A stretch of 64,000 bases of DNA from NCBI GenBank assembly GCA_021324795.1, contig JAJPIK010000053.1, forward strand, positions 62,001-126,000. The letters are read 5' to 3'. This stretch comes from Chloroflexota bacterium. GTDB taxonomy: Bacteria; Chloroflexota; UBA6077; FW602-bin22; CADDYW01. The notes under the pieces were generated by a model. The model was given only the letters and a program-made list of their open reading frames with translations. It ran no database searches and had not been told where the DNA came from. Positions within the stretch are counted from its first letter, which is position 1; each line of letters opens with the position of its first letter. Of the stretch, positions 32,782 through 43,169 are shown one piece after another. A program made the translations under genes and the position numbers.

Positions 32782-33963
32782 TTATGGGCTCGGAAAGAGT
32801 AATCCTGCCGCGTAGGTGACCGTGCCAACGATGATCCCGGCGAGAGTCATCTCTAATCCGGCCGCCCACCAGGTACGCATCGTTACCAGCGATTTGGCCG
32901 CTCCAACGAGGAAGTGCGCGACGAGCGATATAACTGCTGCCAGAATAACAGCGGTTGTACCGTGTAGCCAGAAGAAGGGGAGGCAAGGGACAAACGCACC
33001 CAACCCGGTGCTGATCCCCGCTGCGACCGCGGCTTCGGCCGGATTCTTCCCCTCCCCGCCGGTAATGCCTAACTCCTCGACTCCCAGCAAATCCAGCATG
33101 ACCGCGGGATTCCGGGAAAGCTGCTCGACCAGTAAATCGGCGGTTGCTTTGTCCAGCCCCTTGAGCTGGTAATAGAGCGATAGCTCTTCTTTCTCTTCTT
33201 CCGGATGCTGCTCGATCTCCTGACTTTCTCGGGCGAGATTCGCGTGGGCAACCTCGGCTTCCGACCGCGCGGCCAGGAAAGCGCCCGTCGCCATCGAAAG
33301 CGCAGACGCAAGCGCACCTGCCAGACCGGCGGTAAGAACGAAACTTGAGCCGCCGGTAGCTCCGGAGACACCGGCGACGATCCCAAAAACGGCTGCCAGA
33401 CCATCATTGGCGCCGTAGATCGCGTCGGCGATCCAGCCGGACCCGCGCGCGTGTCCAGTCTCGCGCCGGAGAAGCCGATCGAGCGCGGCTTGGGGGCCGC
33501 TGGTCGGTCCAGGGGGCTCGCTTCGGCGCAGTGAGTCAAGAGTGCGCGCGTGGGTACTCTCCTCGTGAGCGAGGTCGCTAAGAAGAGCATCGGTTACCGC
33601 ATCACCGGTCGGGCGTCCATAGCGGTCACTCACCTCGACGCGCTCCGCGGCTTCCTGTGACCGGAGGATCTTTTCAGTGGGGGCGAGCTGTACCTGCCAG
33701 CGACGCCAGAACGGCAGGTGAACCGAAGCCGGATCCGGAATGGCAATACCCAGATCACGAAGGCGCGCTTCAATTCGTTCTCGGTGACGCGCCTCGGCCG
33801 CCGCCATCTGCCGGATCACCTCGGCTCGACGCGGGTCACCCTGACGCGCTGCCAGGAGGGAATAGATCTGTCCTGCTTCGACTTCGCCACGCCATCCTTC
33901 GAGTAATCGGCGTGCCACTTCACTCGTATCGATCCTCGCTGGGGGTTGCTGGGGCAAGTTCAT
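32782..33963 (-). CDS. ferritin-like domain fused to VIT1/CCC1 iron transporter (MbfA-like)
   Basis: This 393-residue protein joins an N-terminal rubrerythrin/ferritin-like helical bundle (about 10-160, with EVEAGQIYS, EARHRERIE and HEESTHARTL providing Glu/His ligands) to a VIT1/CCC1 membrane domain (about 175-390, with DAIYGANDGLAAVFGIVAGVSGA and five helices). MbfA exports iron and protects against peroxide; VIT1 family members move Fe2+ or Mn2+. The location between the halves of kdpD is odd for an iron gene, and co-transcription could link metal and potassium responses. Metal specificity is unknown. Confidence 0.88.
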   Translation of the reverse strand: MNLPQQPPARIDTSEVARRLLEGWRGEVEAGQIYSLLAARQGDPRRAEVIRQMAAAEARHRERIEARLRDLGIAIPDPASVHLPFWRRWQVQLAPTEKILRSQEAAERVEVSDRYGRPTGDAVTDALLSDLAHEESTHARTLDSLRRSEPPGPTSGPQAALDRLLRRETGHARGSGWIADAIYGANDGLAAVFGIVAGVSGATGGSSFVLTAGLAGALASALSMATGAFLAARSEAEVAHANLARESQEIEQHPEEEKEELSLYYQLKGLDKATADLLVEQLSRNPAVMLDLLGVEELGITGGEGKNPAEAAVAAGISTGLGAFVPCLPFFWLHGTTAVILAAVISLVAHFLVGAAKSLVTMRTWWAAGLEMTLAGIIVGTVTYAAGLLFPSP

Positions 33964-34005
33964 GGAATCACCAGATGGTTGATCAGATTTGTTATACCAT
34001 GGGCG

Positions 34006-35181
34006 TCAACCGGACTCCGCTCGCTGGACGATGTGGACGTCCACGTCTTTCGTCTGTCCTAGGACTTTGCGGGTAATCGAGCCGCGGACCAGCTCACGCA
34101 GCCAGGATCGGGTGCTCTCGCCAAGCACGATCTGGGTCGCGTTGACCTCATTGGCGAAGCGGACGATTGCCTCGCCGACGTCCTCTGCCTCCTGGGTCAC
34201 GACCTGTGCCCCGAGCTCGCAGGCAAGCTGGAGCGCTTTTTGGGCCTCTTGATAGCCTCGTGAGCGCCTGGGATCAAGCTGCTGAGACGGTCGGATCACG
34301 TGTAGCACGACAAATCGCGCTTGCAGGCGGGTGGCTAGATGGGCACCCCGGCGAACGACCTGCTGGGCCTGTTCGGTCGGCGGCACGGCGACCAGAACCG
34401 TCTCATGGCAATGCCAGGGGCCTTTGATTCCTTGGCGGCGCATATAATCGTGGAGTTGCGCGTCGGTATGCTCAAGGACCCGCCGTAGCGCCAGCTCACG
34501 CAGCGCAGCGAGATTACCCCGCCGGAAGAAGTGACGAAGCGCTTCGTCGACGCGGTTCAGCGGGTAGATGTTCCCGTGCAGCATGCGCTTCTGGAGCGCC
34601 TCGGGCGAGATGTCGACGAGCTCGAGCTCATCGGCCTCATCGATCACCCAGTCGGGCACGGTCTCGCGGATGCGGACGCCGGTGATTCGCTCGATCGTGT
34701 CCTTCAAGCTTTCCACGTGCTGAATGTTGATCGTCGAAATCACGTTGATTCCAGCTTCGCGGATCTGGAGCACGTCCTGATACCGCTTCTCGTGTCGTGA
34801 ACCAGGGATGTTCGTATGGGCGAGCTCGTCGATCAAGACGACCTGAGGCCGCCGCGCTAGAATCGCGTCGACGTCCATCTCCTCGACCATCACACCCTGG
34901 TAATTGATCTTCCGCCGGGGAATCACTTCCAGGTCGCCGATCGCCTCGACCGTCAGGGGGCGGTTATAGGTTTCGACAAAGCCGACAACGACGTCAGTCC
35001 CCCGTTGCTTGCGCCGTCGGCCTTCGTGGAGCATAGCGTAGGTTTTGCCAACGCCGGGCGCATAACCCAGATAGATTCGTAGCCAGGCCCGGGATTGGCT
35101 CCGCTCGGTTAGCCTGACTCGCTCGAGCATCTCCTCGGCGGTCGGACGATCCTCATCGACTCGACAGTACTCGTCTGTCAT
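34006..35181 (-). CDS. kdpD: free-standing KdpD N-terminal sensor with USP domain
   Basis: This 391-residue soluble protein matches the N-terminal cytoplasmic half of KdpD: the KdpD domain with Walker A-like GYAPGVGKT (39-47), VVLIDELAHTNIPGSRHEKRYQD-type motifs and STINIQHVESL, followed by a universal-stress-protein domain from about 245. There is no membrane or kinase domain, unlike classical KdpD. The KdpD domain binds ATP, and in some bacteria the USP domain binds c-di-AMP. It lies 80 bases after kdpC and would have to act in trans on one or both kinases nearby. Confidence 0.93.
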   Translation of the reverse strand: MTDEYCRVDEDRPTAEEMLERVRLTERSQSRAWLRIYLGYAPGVGKTYAMLHEGRRRKQRGTDVVVGFVETYNRPLTVEAIGDLEVIPRRKINYQGVMVEEMDVDAILARRPQVVLIDELAHTNIPGSRHEKRYQDVLQIREAGINVISTINIQHVESLKDTIERITGVRIRETVPDWVIDEADELELVDISPEALQKRMLHGNIYPLNRVDEALRHFFRRGNLAALRELALRRVLEHTDAQLHDYMRRQGIKGPWHCHETVLVAVPPTEQAQQVVRRGAHLATRLQARFVVLHVIRPSQQLDPRRSRGYQEAQKALQLACELGAQVVTQEAEDVGEAIVRFANEVNATQIVLGESTRSWLRELVRGSITRKVLGQTKDVDVHIVQRAESG

Positions 35182-35261
35182 CTGTCCCCCTCCACGGAAA
35201 TTCCCTCTCCCTGTGGTCGTCCAAAGAGTTACCGATCACTCTCTGAGGCCGTGCGTCTCTC

Positions 35262-35849
35262 TCAGCGCGCGCTCGGAACGGGCATCGCTTGATCGAGGGC
35301 GAGATTCAGCTCCAGGACGTTCACCCGCGGGTCACCAAAAATCCCCAGGTCGCGGCCGGTGATGTGGCTTTCTACCAATGCTGCGACTCTGTCCGGGGAA
35401 ACGCCGCGAGCCTTGGCCACCCGCGGAACCTGCGCCATTGCTGCTTCGGGCGAGATGTCCGGGTCAAGCCCCGAGCCCGACGTCGTCAGCAGGTCGGCAG
35501 GAAGAACTGCGAGGCTCGGATTCTCCTGGTGCAGCGCCGCGGCCGCTGTCTTCACCCGATCGATCAAGTTCTTGTTCGTTGGCCCGAGGTTCGAGCCACT
35601 GGATTGCGTGGCATCGTAGCCGTCGGGGCCGGCTGTCGAAGGGCGAGGGTGGAAATAGATATCCTTGTCGAACGCCTGAGCGATCAGCTCCGAGCCAATT
35701 GGTTTGTCATTCGGACCATTGATGATACTTCCCTGCGCCTGGAAGGGAAACAATGCTTGGCCAACGACTACGACTACTGCGGGGTAAATCCCTCCACAGA
35801 TAATCAATAGGACAACCGAGATGCGAATGGCAGGAAGTAAAGTCTTCAT
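35262..35849 (-). CDS. kdpC: potassium-transporting ATPase subunit KdpC
   Basis: This 195-residue protein has one N-terminal membrane helix and the KdpC domain: GSELIAQAFDKDIYFHPRPS, QSSGSNLGPTNK, DLLTTSGSGLDPDISPEAA and the C-terminal RVNVLELNLALD. KdpC helps K+ and ATP binding by the complex. The gene follows kdpB by one base. All conserved blocks are present. Confidence 0.96.
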   Translation of the reverse strand: MKTLLPAIRISVVLLIICGGIYPAVVVVVGQALFPFQAQGSIINGPNDKPIGSELIAQAFDKDIYFHPRPSTAGPDGYDATQSSGSNLGPTNKNLIDRVKTAAAALHQENPSLAVLPADLLTTSGSGLDPDISPEAAMAQVPRVAKARGVSPDRVAALVESHITGRDLGIFGDPRVNVLELNLALDQAMPVPSAR

Positions 35850-35850
35850 T

Positions 35851-37890
35851 CTACACCTTCACGACGTGCAAGAGGGTAAGGACCAGATCAATTGCTTTGA
35901 TGCCGATAAACGGAGCGATGACTCCGCCTACCCCATAGATCGCGATGTTACGCCGCAGTAAGTCAGCAGCACTCGAAGGGCGATAGGTCACGCCACGCAT
36001 TGCCAAAGGGATCAGCGCGGGGATGATCAGAGCGTTGAAGATGAGCGCCGAGAGGATCGCACTCTGCGGCGTTGCCAGCCGCATGATGTTGAGCGCCTCC
36101 AGCTCGGGGAAGATCGCAACGAACATAGCCGGGATGATCGCGAAATACTTGGCCACGTCGTTGGCGATTGAGAATGTCGTAATCGCGCCGCGAGTGATCA
36201 AGAGCTGCTTGCCGATCATCACGACTTCCAGCAGCTTGGTCGGATCGGAATCCAGATCCACCATGTTCGCGGCTTCTTTGGCCGCGCTCGTCCCCGAATT
36301 CATTGCCAAGCCAACATCAGCCTGGGCGAGCGCCGGAGCGTCGTTCGTCCCGTCGCCGGTCATTCCGACGAGCTTGCCCTGAGCTTGCTCCTCTCGGATG
36401 AGCCGAATTTTATCTTCGGGTTTCGCCTGAGCGATAAAATCGTCAACCCCCGCCTCCTCGGCAATCGTTTTCGCGGTGAGTGGATTGTCACCGGTCACCA
36501 TGATCGTGCGGATCCCCATCGCCCGCAGGTCGTTAAACCGCTCCCGGATGCCCGGTTTGACGGTATCTTTGAGGTAGACTAAACCATAGATGTCCTGGTT
36601 CACCGCGACGGCCAGGGGCGTTCCACCAGCCCGGGCGATCCGATCAGCCTGCTGGGTAAGGTCCGTCGGGATGCTGCCGACCAAACCACCAATGGCATCG
36701 ACTGCCCCCTTCATGATCTTCCGGCCGTTTTCGGCGATGCCACTCATCCGCGTCTCGGCGGAAAACGGAATCAGCACGGCGTTCGCGGCCCGACCGTCCG
36801 GACGAAGCCCCATGCGCTCAGCCAGCGTCAGAATTGACTTGCCTTCCGGTGTCTCATCGGCGACTGACGAGAGCATGGCTGCTTCGGCCACTTCGCGTTC
36901 GGTGTGGCCGCCGACCGGGATGAACGCGGTCGCCAAGCGATTCCCATAGGTGATCGTGCCGGTCTTATCAAGAATCAACGTATCGATGTCGCCGGCCGCC
37001 TCGACTGCCTTGCCGGACATGGCCAGGACGTTGAACTGAGTCACCCGATCCATACCGGCGATGCCGATCGCCGAGAGCAGCGCGCCAATCGTCGTTGGAA
37101 TCAAGCAGACCAATAAGGCAATCAGTGTCGCGATGTCGACTGGAGCGCCGAGAAAGCGCGCAAATGGGTAGAGCGTCACGCAGACGATTAAGAAGATGAT
37201 GGTGAAGACGGCGAGTACCACGGTCAACGCGATCTCGTTCGGCGTCTTCTGGCGCTTCGCACCTTCGACCAGGGCAATCATCCGATCGAGGAAGGTCTCG
37301 CCGGGGTTGGCGGTGATCCGGATGCGCAAGGTGTCGCTGATAACCTGCGTGCCACCGGTGACCGAGCTACGGATGTCGGTCCCCGGCTCTTTGAGGACCG
37401 GCGCTGATTCGCCGGTAATTGCCGATTCGTTAACGTAGGCCACTCCCTCGATCACGTCGCCATCGCCCGGGATGACCTCGCCTTCCTGAACGAGGACGAC
37501 GTCGCCCTTGCGTAGATCCGATGACGAGACCGTCTCGACCTGGCCGTCAGGAAGGACACGCCTGGCCGGGGTCTCGCGCTTCGTCCGACGCAGGGTATCT
37601 GCCTGGGCGCGCCCCCGGGCCTCGGCGACCGCCTCGGCGTAGTTCGCGAAGAGCACGGTCAACACCAGAATGATCGTGACAATCAGGTTGTAGCCACGAC
37701 TAGCCACCGCCCCGCCGAAGATCGATGGCGAGATAGTTAGTAGCAGGGTAAGGATTGCGCCAATCTCGACGACGAACATCACCGGATTGCGGACCATCCA
37801 GCGCGGGTCGAGCTTCCAGATCGCCTCCGCGAGGGCGGGAATGAGAATGGCGCGATTGAAAGTTCGGTGACGTCGCTTGTGTTCGTACAT
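35851..37890 (-). CDS. kdpB: potassium-transporting P-type ATPase subunit KdpB
   Basis: This 679-residue catalytic subunit is a type IA P-type ATPase. It has the TGES actuator motif (159-162), phosphorylation motif DKTGT with Asp308, TGDNPLTAK, and the hinge [10 protein letters not shown]. Length matches E. coli KdpB (682). The gene abuts kdpA (TAAATG) and kdpC (one base), so the subunits are translated together. It hydrolyses ATP to drive K+ uptake by KdpA. Confidence 0.97.
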   Translation of the reverse strand: MYEHKRRHRTFNRAILIPALAEAIWKLDPRWMVRNPVMFVVEIGAILTLLLTISPSIFGGAVASRGYNLIVTIILVLTVLFANYAEAVAEARGRAQADTLRRTKRETPARRVLPDGQVETVSSSDLRKGDVVLVQEGEVIPGDGDVIEGVAYVNESAITGESAPVLKEPGTDIRSSVTGGTQVISDTLRIRITANPGETFLDRMIALVEGAKRQKTPNEIALTVVLAVFTIIFLIVCVTLYPFARFLGAPVDIATLIALLVCLIPTTIGALLSAIGIAGMDRVTQFNVLAMSGKAVEAAGDIDTLILDKTGTITYGNRLATAFIPVGGHTEREVAEAAMLSSVADETPEGKSILTLAERMGLRPDGRAANAVLIPFSAETRMSGIAENGRKIMKGAVDAIGGLVGSIPTDLTQQADRIARAGGTPLAVAVNQDIYGLVYLKDTVKPGIRERFNDLRAMGIRTIMVTGDNPLTAKTIAEEAGVDDFIAQAKPEDKIRLIREEQAQGKLVGMTGDGTNDAPALAQADVGLAMNSGTSAAKEAANMVDLDSDPTKLLEVVMIGKQLLITRGAITTFSIANDVAKYFAIIPAMFVAIFPELEALNIMRLATPQSAILSALIFNALIIPALIPLAMRGVTYRPSSAADLLRRNIAIYGVGGVIAPFIGIKAIDLVLTLLHVVKV

Positions 37891-39717
37891 TTAGAAGACC
37901 TTTCCCGCGATCATAGCGAACTGCTCGGCGACTGGGCCCAGCGCGAGGACCGGAAAGAAGGTGAGCGCGCCGATGATCAGCACGGTACCGGCGAGGACGC
38001 CGCCGAAGAGCCCCCCTTCAGTGCGCATCGTCCCAACCGTTTCTGGAACGACCTTTTTTGCCGCCAGCGAGCTGGCGACGGCCAGCATCAGGATGATCGA
38101 TACGTAGCGACCGATCATCATCACAATTGCACCGCTGATGTTGAACCAGGGGGTGTTGCCATTGATCCCGGCGAAAGCAGAGCCGTTGTTCGCTGCCTGA
38201 GACGTATACATGTACAGGAGCTCGCTAAATCCATGCGGGCCGGGGTTCGATATCGAGTCGAGATTGATCTTCAACGCCAGCGTGATTGCCATGAAAGCAA
38301 GGATCAAGAGAGGGTGCATGAGGAAAGCCAGGGAGGCGAGCTTGACTTCGGTGGCTTCGATCTTTTTGCCGAGAAATTCTGGCGTCCGACCGACCATCAG
38401 GCCAGTCAGGAAAACGCCGAGGATCGCGAAGATGATCAGGTTGATGAAGCCAACGCCCTTGCCCCCAAAGATCATATTGAGCAACATCTGGGAGATCGGG
38501 GTTAGACTTGCTACCGGCGTCAGACTATCGTGCATCGCATCGACTGAACCGGTCGTAAAAGCGGTAGTCGCGGTCACGAAGAGCGCGGTTTGGCCCTGGC
38601 CAAAGCGAACCTCTTTCCCTTCCAGGTTGCCCTGGGCGGGGTTCAAACCGATCGCATTTAGCAAAGGATTGCCGTTCTTTTCCCCGACGTAGGCGATCAC
38701 CAGGAAGACGAGAAAGAAGCCAGCCATCACCCAGAAGAAGGTCCAGGCTTGCTTTCTACGATTGAGCATGATCCCCAGCGTGTAGATCAGCGACGTTGGA
38801 ATCAATGCCATCAAGAGAATCTCGAGCACGTTGGTCAATGGCCTGGGATTTTCGAAGGGATGGGCCGAGTTGGCGTTGAACCAGCCACCGCCATTTGTGC
38901 CGAGGTGCTTGATGCTGATCAGCGCGGCGACCATGCCACGGGTAATCGTTTGCTGGCCCTGTGCCGTCTCAGATGGCGTCGGGGTCGCGGTGGGAGCGGC
39001 CACCGGGCTCGCCGCCGCGGCCGGCGCGGCGCCCGCAGGGATCGGGCTGGCCACCGGCACAGCCGTTGCCACCGGCGTTGCCAGTGGACCGTTGAGCGTA
39101 TTCACCGTGACTGCTCCCGAGAACGTCGCGGGTACGCCCAGACCAACGAAGACGATCGCCGTGATCAGCGAGATTGGCAGCAAAATCCGGGTGCAAGTTC
39201 GGGTCAGGTCAACGTAGAAGTTGCCCAGGTTGGTACTGCCACCCAGACCCCGGATGAAAGCAACGCCGCAGGCGAGACCGGTCGCCGCCGAAGTGAACTG
39301 CGGGAAGATGATCGCGAACATCTGGCTGAAGTAGGAGAGGGTATTCTCACCGCCATAGTTCTGCCAGTTAGTATTGGTTATGAAGCTGGCGGCGGTGTTG
39401 AAGGCTAAGAAAGGATCGATCGGCCCCATCCGATCGGGATTGAGTGGCAAATATTGCTGAGTTTCCAGCACCAGGAAAAGGATCAAGAACATCACCAGGT
39501 TGGTGACGAGCATCGCCAGGCAGTAAGGCCACCAGCGCATGGCTTGCTGAGGGTTGACGCCGGCGAGTCGATAGATGGCGTTGTCGACTGGGTCCAGGAG
39601 CGGGTCGAGCCAGGTCCGACCGCCGGCGAAGACGGTGGCCATGTAGCGGCCCGTGGGAAAGACGAGCAGGAAAATGATGACGAGGACGATGGCAATTCCG
39701 AGCAGATCGAAAAGCAT
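37891..39717 (-). CDS. kdpA: potassium-transporting ATPase subunit KdpA with Ala/Pro-rich insertion
   Basis: This 608-residue membrane subunit forms the K+ channel-like path. The selectivity-filter loops are seen in ITNTNWQNYGGE, TLGTNGGGW-like HLGTNGGGWF and FTTGSVDAMHDS. About residues 211-255 form an insertion of Ala, Pro, Thr and Val that is absent from typical KdpA (about 557 residues) and lies just before the second filter, in a likely external loop. ATG 39717 directly follows the kdpF stop (TGA-G-ATG). The rest looks intact, so activity is expected. Confidence 0.95.
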   Translation of the reverse strand: MLFDLLGIAIVLVIIFLLVFPTGRYMATVFAGGRTWLDPLLDPVDNAIYRLAGVNPQQAMRWWPYCLAMLVTNLVMFLILFLVLETQQYLPLNPDRMGPIDPFLAFNTAASFITNTNWQNYGGENTLSYFSQMFAIIFPQFTSAATGLACGVAFIRGLGGSTNLGNFYVDLTRTCTRILLPISLITAIVFVGLGVPATFSGAVTVNTLNGPLATPVATAVPVASPIPAGAAPAAAASPVAAPTATPTPSETAQGQQTITRGMVAALISIKHLGTNGGGWFNANSAHPFENPRPLTNVLEILLMALIPTSLIYTLGIMLNRRKQAWTFFWVMAGFFLVFLVIAYVGEKNGNPLLNAIGLNPAQGNLEGKEVRFGQGQTALFVTATTAFTTGSVDAMHDSLTPVASLTPISQMLLNMIFGGKGVGFINLIIFAILGVFLTGLMVGRTPEFLGKKIEATEVKLASLAFLMHPLLILAFMAITLALKINLDSISNPGPHGFSELLYMYTSQAANNGSAFAGINGNTPWFNISGAIVMMIGRYVSIILMLAVASSLAAKKVVPETVGTMRTEGGLFGGVLAGTVLIIGALTFFPVLALGPVAEQFAMIAGKVF

Positions 39718-39718
39718 C

Positions 39719-39802
39719 TCAGAACCTTTCTGGCCAGAGCAAGGCATAAAACAGATAGACAAACGTCAGGAGGACAACGCTAAGGAGAAGAGCCACACCC
39801 AT
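39719..39802 (-). CDS. kdpF: KdpF small membrane subunit
   Basis: This 27-residue peptide, MGVALLLSVVLLTFVYLF then YALLWPERF, is a single hydrophobic helix with the YALLxPERF ending of KdpF. It stabilises the KdpABC complex in the membrane. It ends one base before the kdpA start. GAGAGG lies 8 bases before the ATG. It is the first transport gene of the kdp operon. Confidence 0.9.
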   Translation of the reverse strand: MGVALLLSVVLLTFVYLFYALLWPERF

Positions 39803-39825
39803 CAATGAACCTCTCGTGAAATCTC

Positions 39826-39869
39826 TTCATTCTCGGTCTCTCGCACGCCTGCGAGAGACCGAGAATGAA
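39826..39869. promoter_or_regulatory. perfect 20-bp hairpin in the kdp leader
   Basis: The arms 39826-39845 and 39850-39869 are perfect complements with a CGCC loop; a further C-G pair extends the stem. It lies between the stop of a 91-codon frame and kdpF, 24 bases before the kdpF start. Without a T-run on the minus strand it is not a standard terminator, but it must affect RNA stability, readthrough or ribosome access. Confidence 0.75.
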
Positions 39870-39875
39870 GGTTAT

Positions 39876-40151
39876 CTATCGATTGCATCTGCGGAGATGC
39901 ACAATCAGGTAATCGCTGTCTTGTTGCACTTCCGCGGTCAATCTGTATTCCTCGGCGACGCGACGGGCCAATTCGGGCAAGGAGCAGCCGGCCTCTGGTC
40001 CCGGAATGACGCGTGCGAGGATGACCACCGAGGTGATGAGTTTCTCTGATGATCGAACAAGGGTGATACACGCGTCCCGCAGCGAATCGAGCCACTCGGC
40101 TTGGCCGATGGGTAACTTGGACGGCGTGGGCGGTCGAGGGAAATCGAACAT
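39876..40151 (-). CDS. hypothetical protein upstream of kdpF
   Basis: This 91-residue frame has AAAGGG 5-10 bases before its ATG. It encodes a soluble protein with a Pro-rich start (FDFPRPPTPSKLP), a central helix and a C-terminal EYRLTAEVQQDSDYLIVHL strand pair. It has no membrane segment. It precedes kdpF on the same strand with the long hairpin between, so it may be a leader-encoded regulator or accessory protein of the potassium operon. I do not recognise the family. Confidence 0.6.
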   Translation of the reverse strand: MFDFPRPPTPSKLPIGQAEWLDSLRDACITLVRSSEKLITSVVILARVIPGPEAGCSLPELARRVAEEYRLTAEVQQDSDYLIVHLRRCNR

Positions 40152-40514
40152 GCTGCCCTTTACCTTTCTAAGCGACGGTGGAGGATCATCCTGACACGAA
40201 GCCGTACCCTTTCCTTCTGCTGAGAAGCAATCTACGCTCAGCCCGATTCGACATTCGCCGAAGAATGCTCCGGGCCACCGGAGGGCCTTGAAGACCGATC
40301 GGGCTTGGCAGGACCCCTTCGCAGAGATCCTATCGGCGCGACATTTTCAAAGAGTTGGGGACCGTCTTCGTTGGGGTTAGGAAAGCGTTAGGATTTTTGC
40401 GAGGGTTGATTCTGTATCAGGTCGTGAGTAGTCGCCTGGTGCCGGCTCATGCCTTGAGCCGAATGAAGATCTAGGCACCGCCGAAATAATATCGTCTACA
40501 ATAGAATAGGAATC
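40152..40514. other. divergent kdp / kinase intergenic region
   Basis: This 363-base gap separates the minus-strand kdp operon from the plus-strand kinase-regulator pair and should hold both promoters. It contains the direct repeats listed at 40376-40393. I compared it with the ydaO/c-di-AMP riboswitch from memory and found no convincing match. No gene is supported. Confidence 0.5.
40376..40393. promoter_or_regulatory. direct repeats, candidate KdpE binding site
   Basis: GTTAGGA occurs at 40376-40382 and again at 40387-40393, exactly 11 bases apart. Tandem half-sites with helical-turn spacing are usual for OmpR-family regulators such as KdpE. On the minus strand it reads TCCTAACGCTTTCCTAAC, followed by the kdp leader. 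Confidence 0.45.
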
Positions 40515-42223
40515 ATGGAGAATGGCGTGAGAATCCTTCAAGGGGAAATGACCCACGTGCGAACGTTAAAACAGACCCTGACGAGGGTGGTTGGCCTGGG
40601 GAGACGCAGCGGCCTCGGGTTCGTGAGCGGCTATCTGGCAGCGGTAGCCGGCGTAGCCGCCATGACCGGTCTCATCGGACTTATTCGTGACTATGTCCAG
40701 ATTCCCAACATCTTCAGTCTCTATCTGATCGTCGTGCTCGCGGTCGCAGTCGTTTGTGGCGGCGGACCGGCGATCGCCGCGTCCGTTCTCGCGTTTCTCT
40801 CATTCGACTGGTTCTTTATACCCCCGTTTGGAGACTTGAGCGTAAGCAACTCGGACGAGTGGCTCGCCTTAATTCTTTTTCTGGTGACGGCAGTGGTTAC
40901 CAGTCAGCTTGCCGCGGCCCAGCGTCGGCGAGCCGCCGAAGCGCAACGGCGCGAGCGTGAGGCGATTGCGCTCTATGGCATCAGTTCGGTGATTGCTCGG
41001 GAGGCAGATCCTGCGCGCTTCATTCCGGAGATCGCCGAAAAGTTCGCGGATGAGCTTGCACTCGCCGGTGTCGCGGTGCTGGTGCCGGACGAGGACTGTA
41101 GCTGGCGAATCGTCGCGGAATGGGGAGCACGCATGCCGGAGTCGCCAACTGACCGCTCGGTGGCCGATTGGGTGCTACGGCACGGCCAGAGTGTTAGCCT
41201 GGGCGGTAGCCACGGCCGCTGGCGCGCCCTTGAGCTAAGGGGTGACGTCGGCCGAGAGTTGAAAGTGGTCTCGCCATCTGCCGATTGGGAGGCCGATTAC
41301 GTTCAGCTCCGGGGCAGCACGCGCGCCGTTGGTGTCCTCCGCGTGCTGCGCACGCGCCAGTCACCGGAGATGACTGCCGAGCAGAGACGCTTGCTCGAAG
41401 TAACGGGACAGCAGATTGGCATAGCCCTTGAACGGGCTCGTCTACAGGCCGAGGCGGCCGAGGCAGTGGCTCTGCGCCGGGCCGATGAGATGAAGAACGC
41501 TCTACTGAGCTCAGTCTCACATGATCTTCGCACTCCCCTCGCCTTGATCAAGGCGGCAGCGGGAAGCTTGCGCCAGCGCGACGCCGAGTGGAGTGTCGAG
41601 GAGCGCGACGAGTTTGCCAAGGCGATCGAGCAAGACGTCGATCGTCTTGATCGCATTGTTGGAAACCTGCTGGACGTTTCCCAGATCGAAGCCGGGGCGC
41701 TCAATCCGGATCGACAGTACTATCCGCTCGCTACCCTGGTCGACGACGTCCTGGGCCGGCTGGGACCAATTCTGGCAACTCATCCGCTTTCGGTCGACGT
41801 CCCCGAGGATCTGCCACTGGTTTATGTCGACTATGTCGCGATCGATCGCGTGTTGAGCAATCTCCTCGAAAACGTCGAGCGTCACACGCCACCGGGGACA
41901 ATGGTTTCGATCTCCGCCCACTTGACCAAGGAGGGCGTCGTCGTGACGGTCGCCGATAATGGCCCAGGGATCCCGCCCGCAGCACTGCCCCGCGTCTTCG
42001 ACAAGTTTTACCGAGGACCAAGGCAGGCCGGGGCATCCTCGGAGGGATCAGGACTCGGCTTGGCCGTGGTCAAAGGATTGGTCGAAGCTCATCAGGGGAA
42101 GATCTGGGTCGAGAATCAACCGCAAGGTGGCGCGGCGTTCTCATTCAGCCTGCCGGTGACGAGAGAATCAGGAGTCGGAAGTCGAGAGGCGGGCCCCTGG
42201 ATTTCGGATCAACAGGTGGCTCA

Positions 42224-42227
<4 letters not shown>
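40515..42227 (+). CDS. KdpD-type sensor kinase lacking the N-terminal KdpD domain (set 2)
   Basis: This 570-residue kinase has the same architecture as the one at 31049-32692: a DUF4118 membrane domain (about 33-135, with FDWFFIPP), a GAF-like region (about 150-310), HisKA with His336 in SSVSHDLRTPLALIKAAA and HATPase_c (LLENVERHTP, GSGLGLAVVKGLVEAHQG). It is transcribed divergently from kdp and overlaps the regulator gene by ATGA. Two truncated kinases and one free KdpD N-domain suggest that they share the sensor in trans. Confidence 0.92.
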
Positions 42228-42913
<686 letters not shown>

Positions 42914-42938
42914 TCCTATCGCCGCAGTTGGGCGAATC

Positions 42939-43020
42939 TGTCATTCTGAGCGACCGAAGGGCGCGAAGAATCTTCCCGGTAGGCGAGAGATTCTTCGTCG
43001 CTTCGCTCCTCGGAATGACA
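42939..43020. repeat. MITE-like inverted repeat, copy 1
   Basis: This 82-base element runs from TGTCATTC to GAATGACA and contains inner complements CGAAGAATCT and AGATTCTTCG. A second, diverged copy lies at 61825-61908. After the end, CCTCGGAATGACA is followed by a near-duplicate CCTCGGAATGACA, a small tandem duplication. It has no coding capacity. Confidence 0.75.
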
Positions 43021-43169
43021 TCCTCGGAATGACAAAGGGCGACGGTCGGATTAAGCCAGCACCCGCCGCGACAATCGCGACAATTTTGAGATTTCTTTGA
43101 GCCTCAGTTCCATGGGGCTGGGCTACGATAGTCTGGTTAGCTATATTCACGCTTGACCGGGAAATAGTT

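Noticed and set aside
42914-43169. Possible c-di-AMP (ydaO) riboswitch before the KimA-like gene
   Set aside because: The known association led me to look, but the region is mostly the MITE-like repeat and lacks the conserved blocks that I remember.
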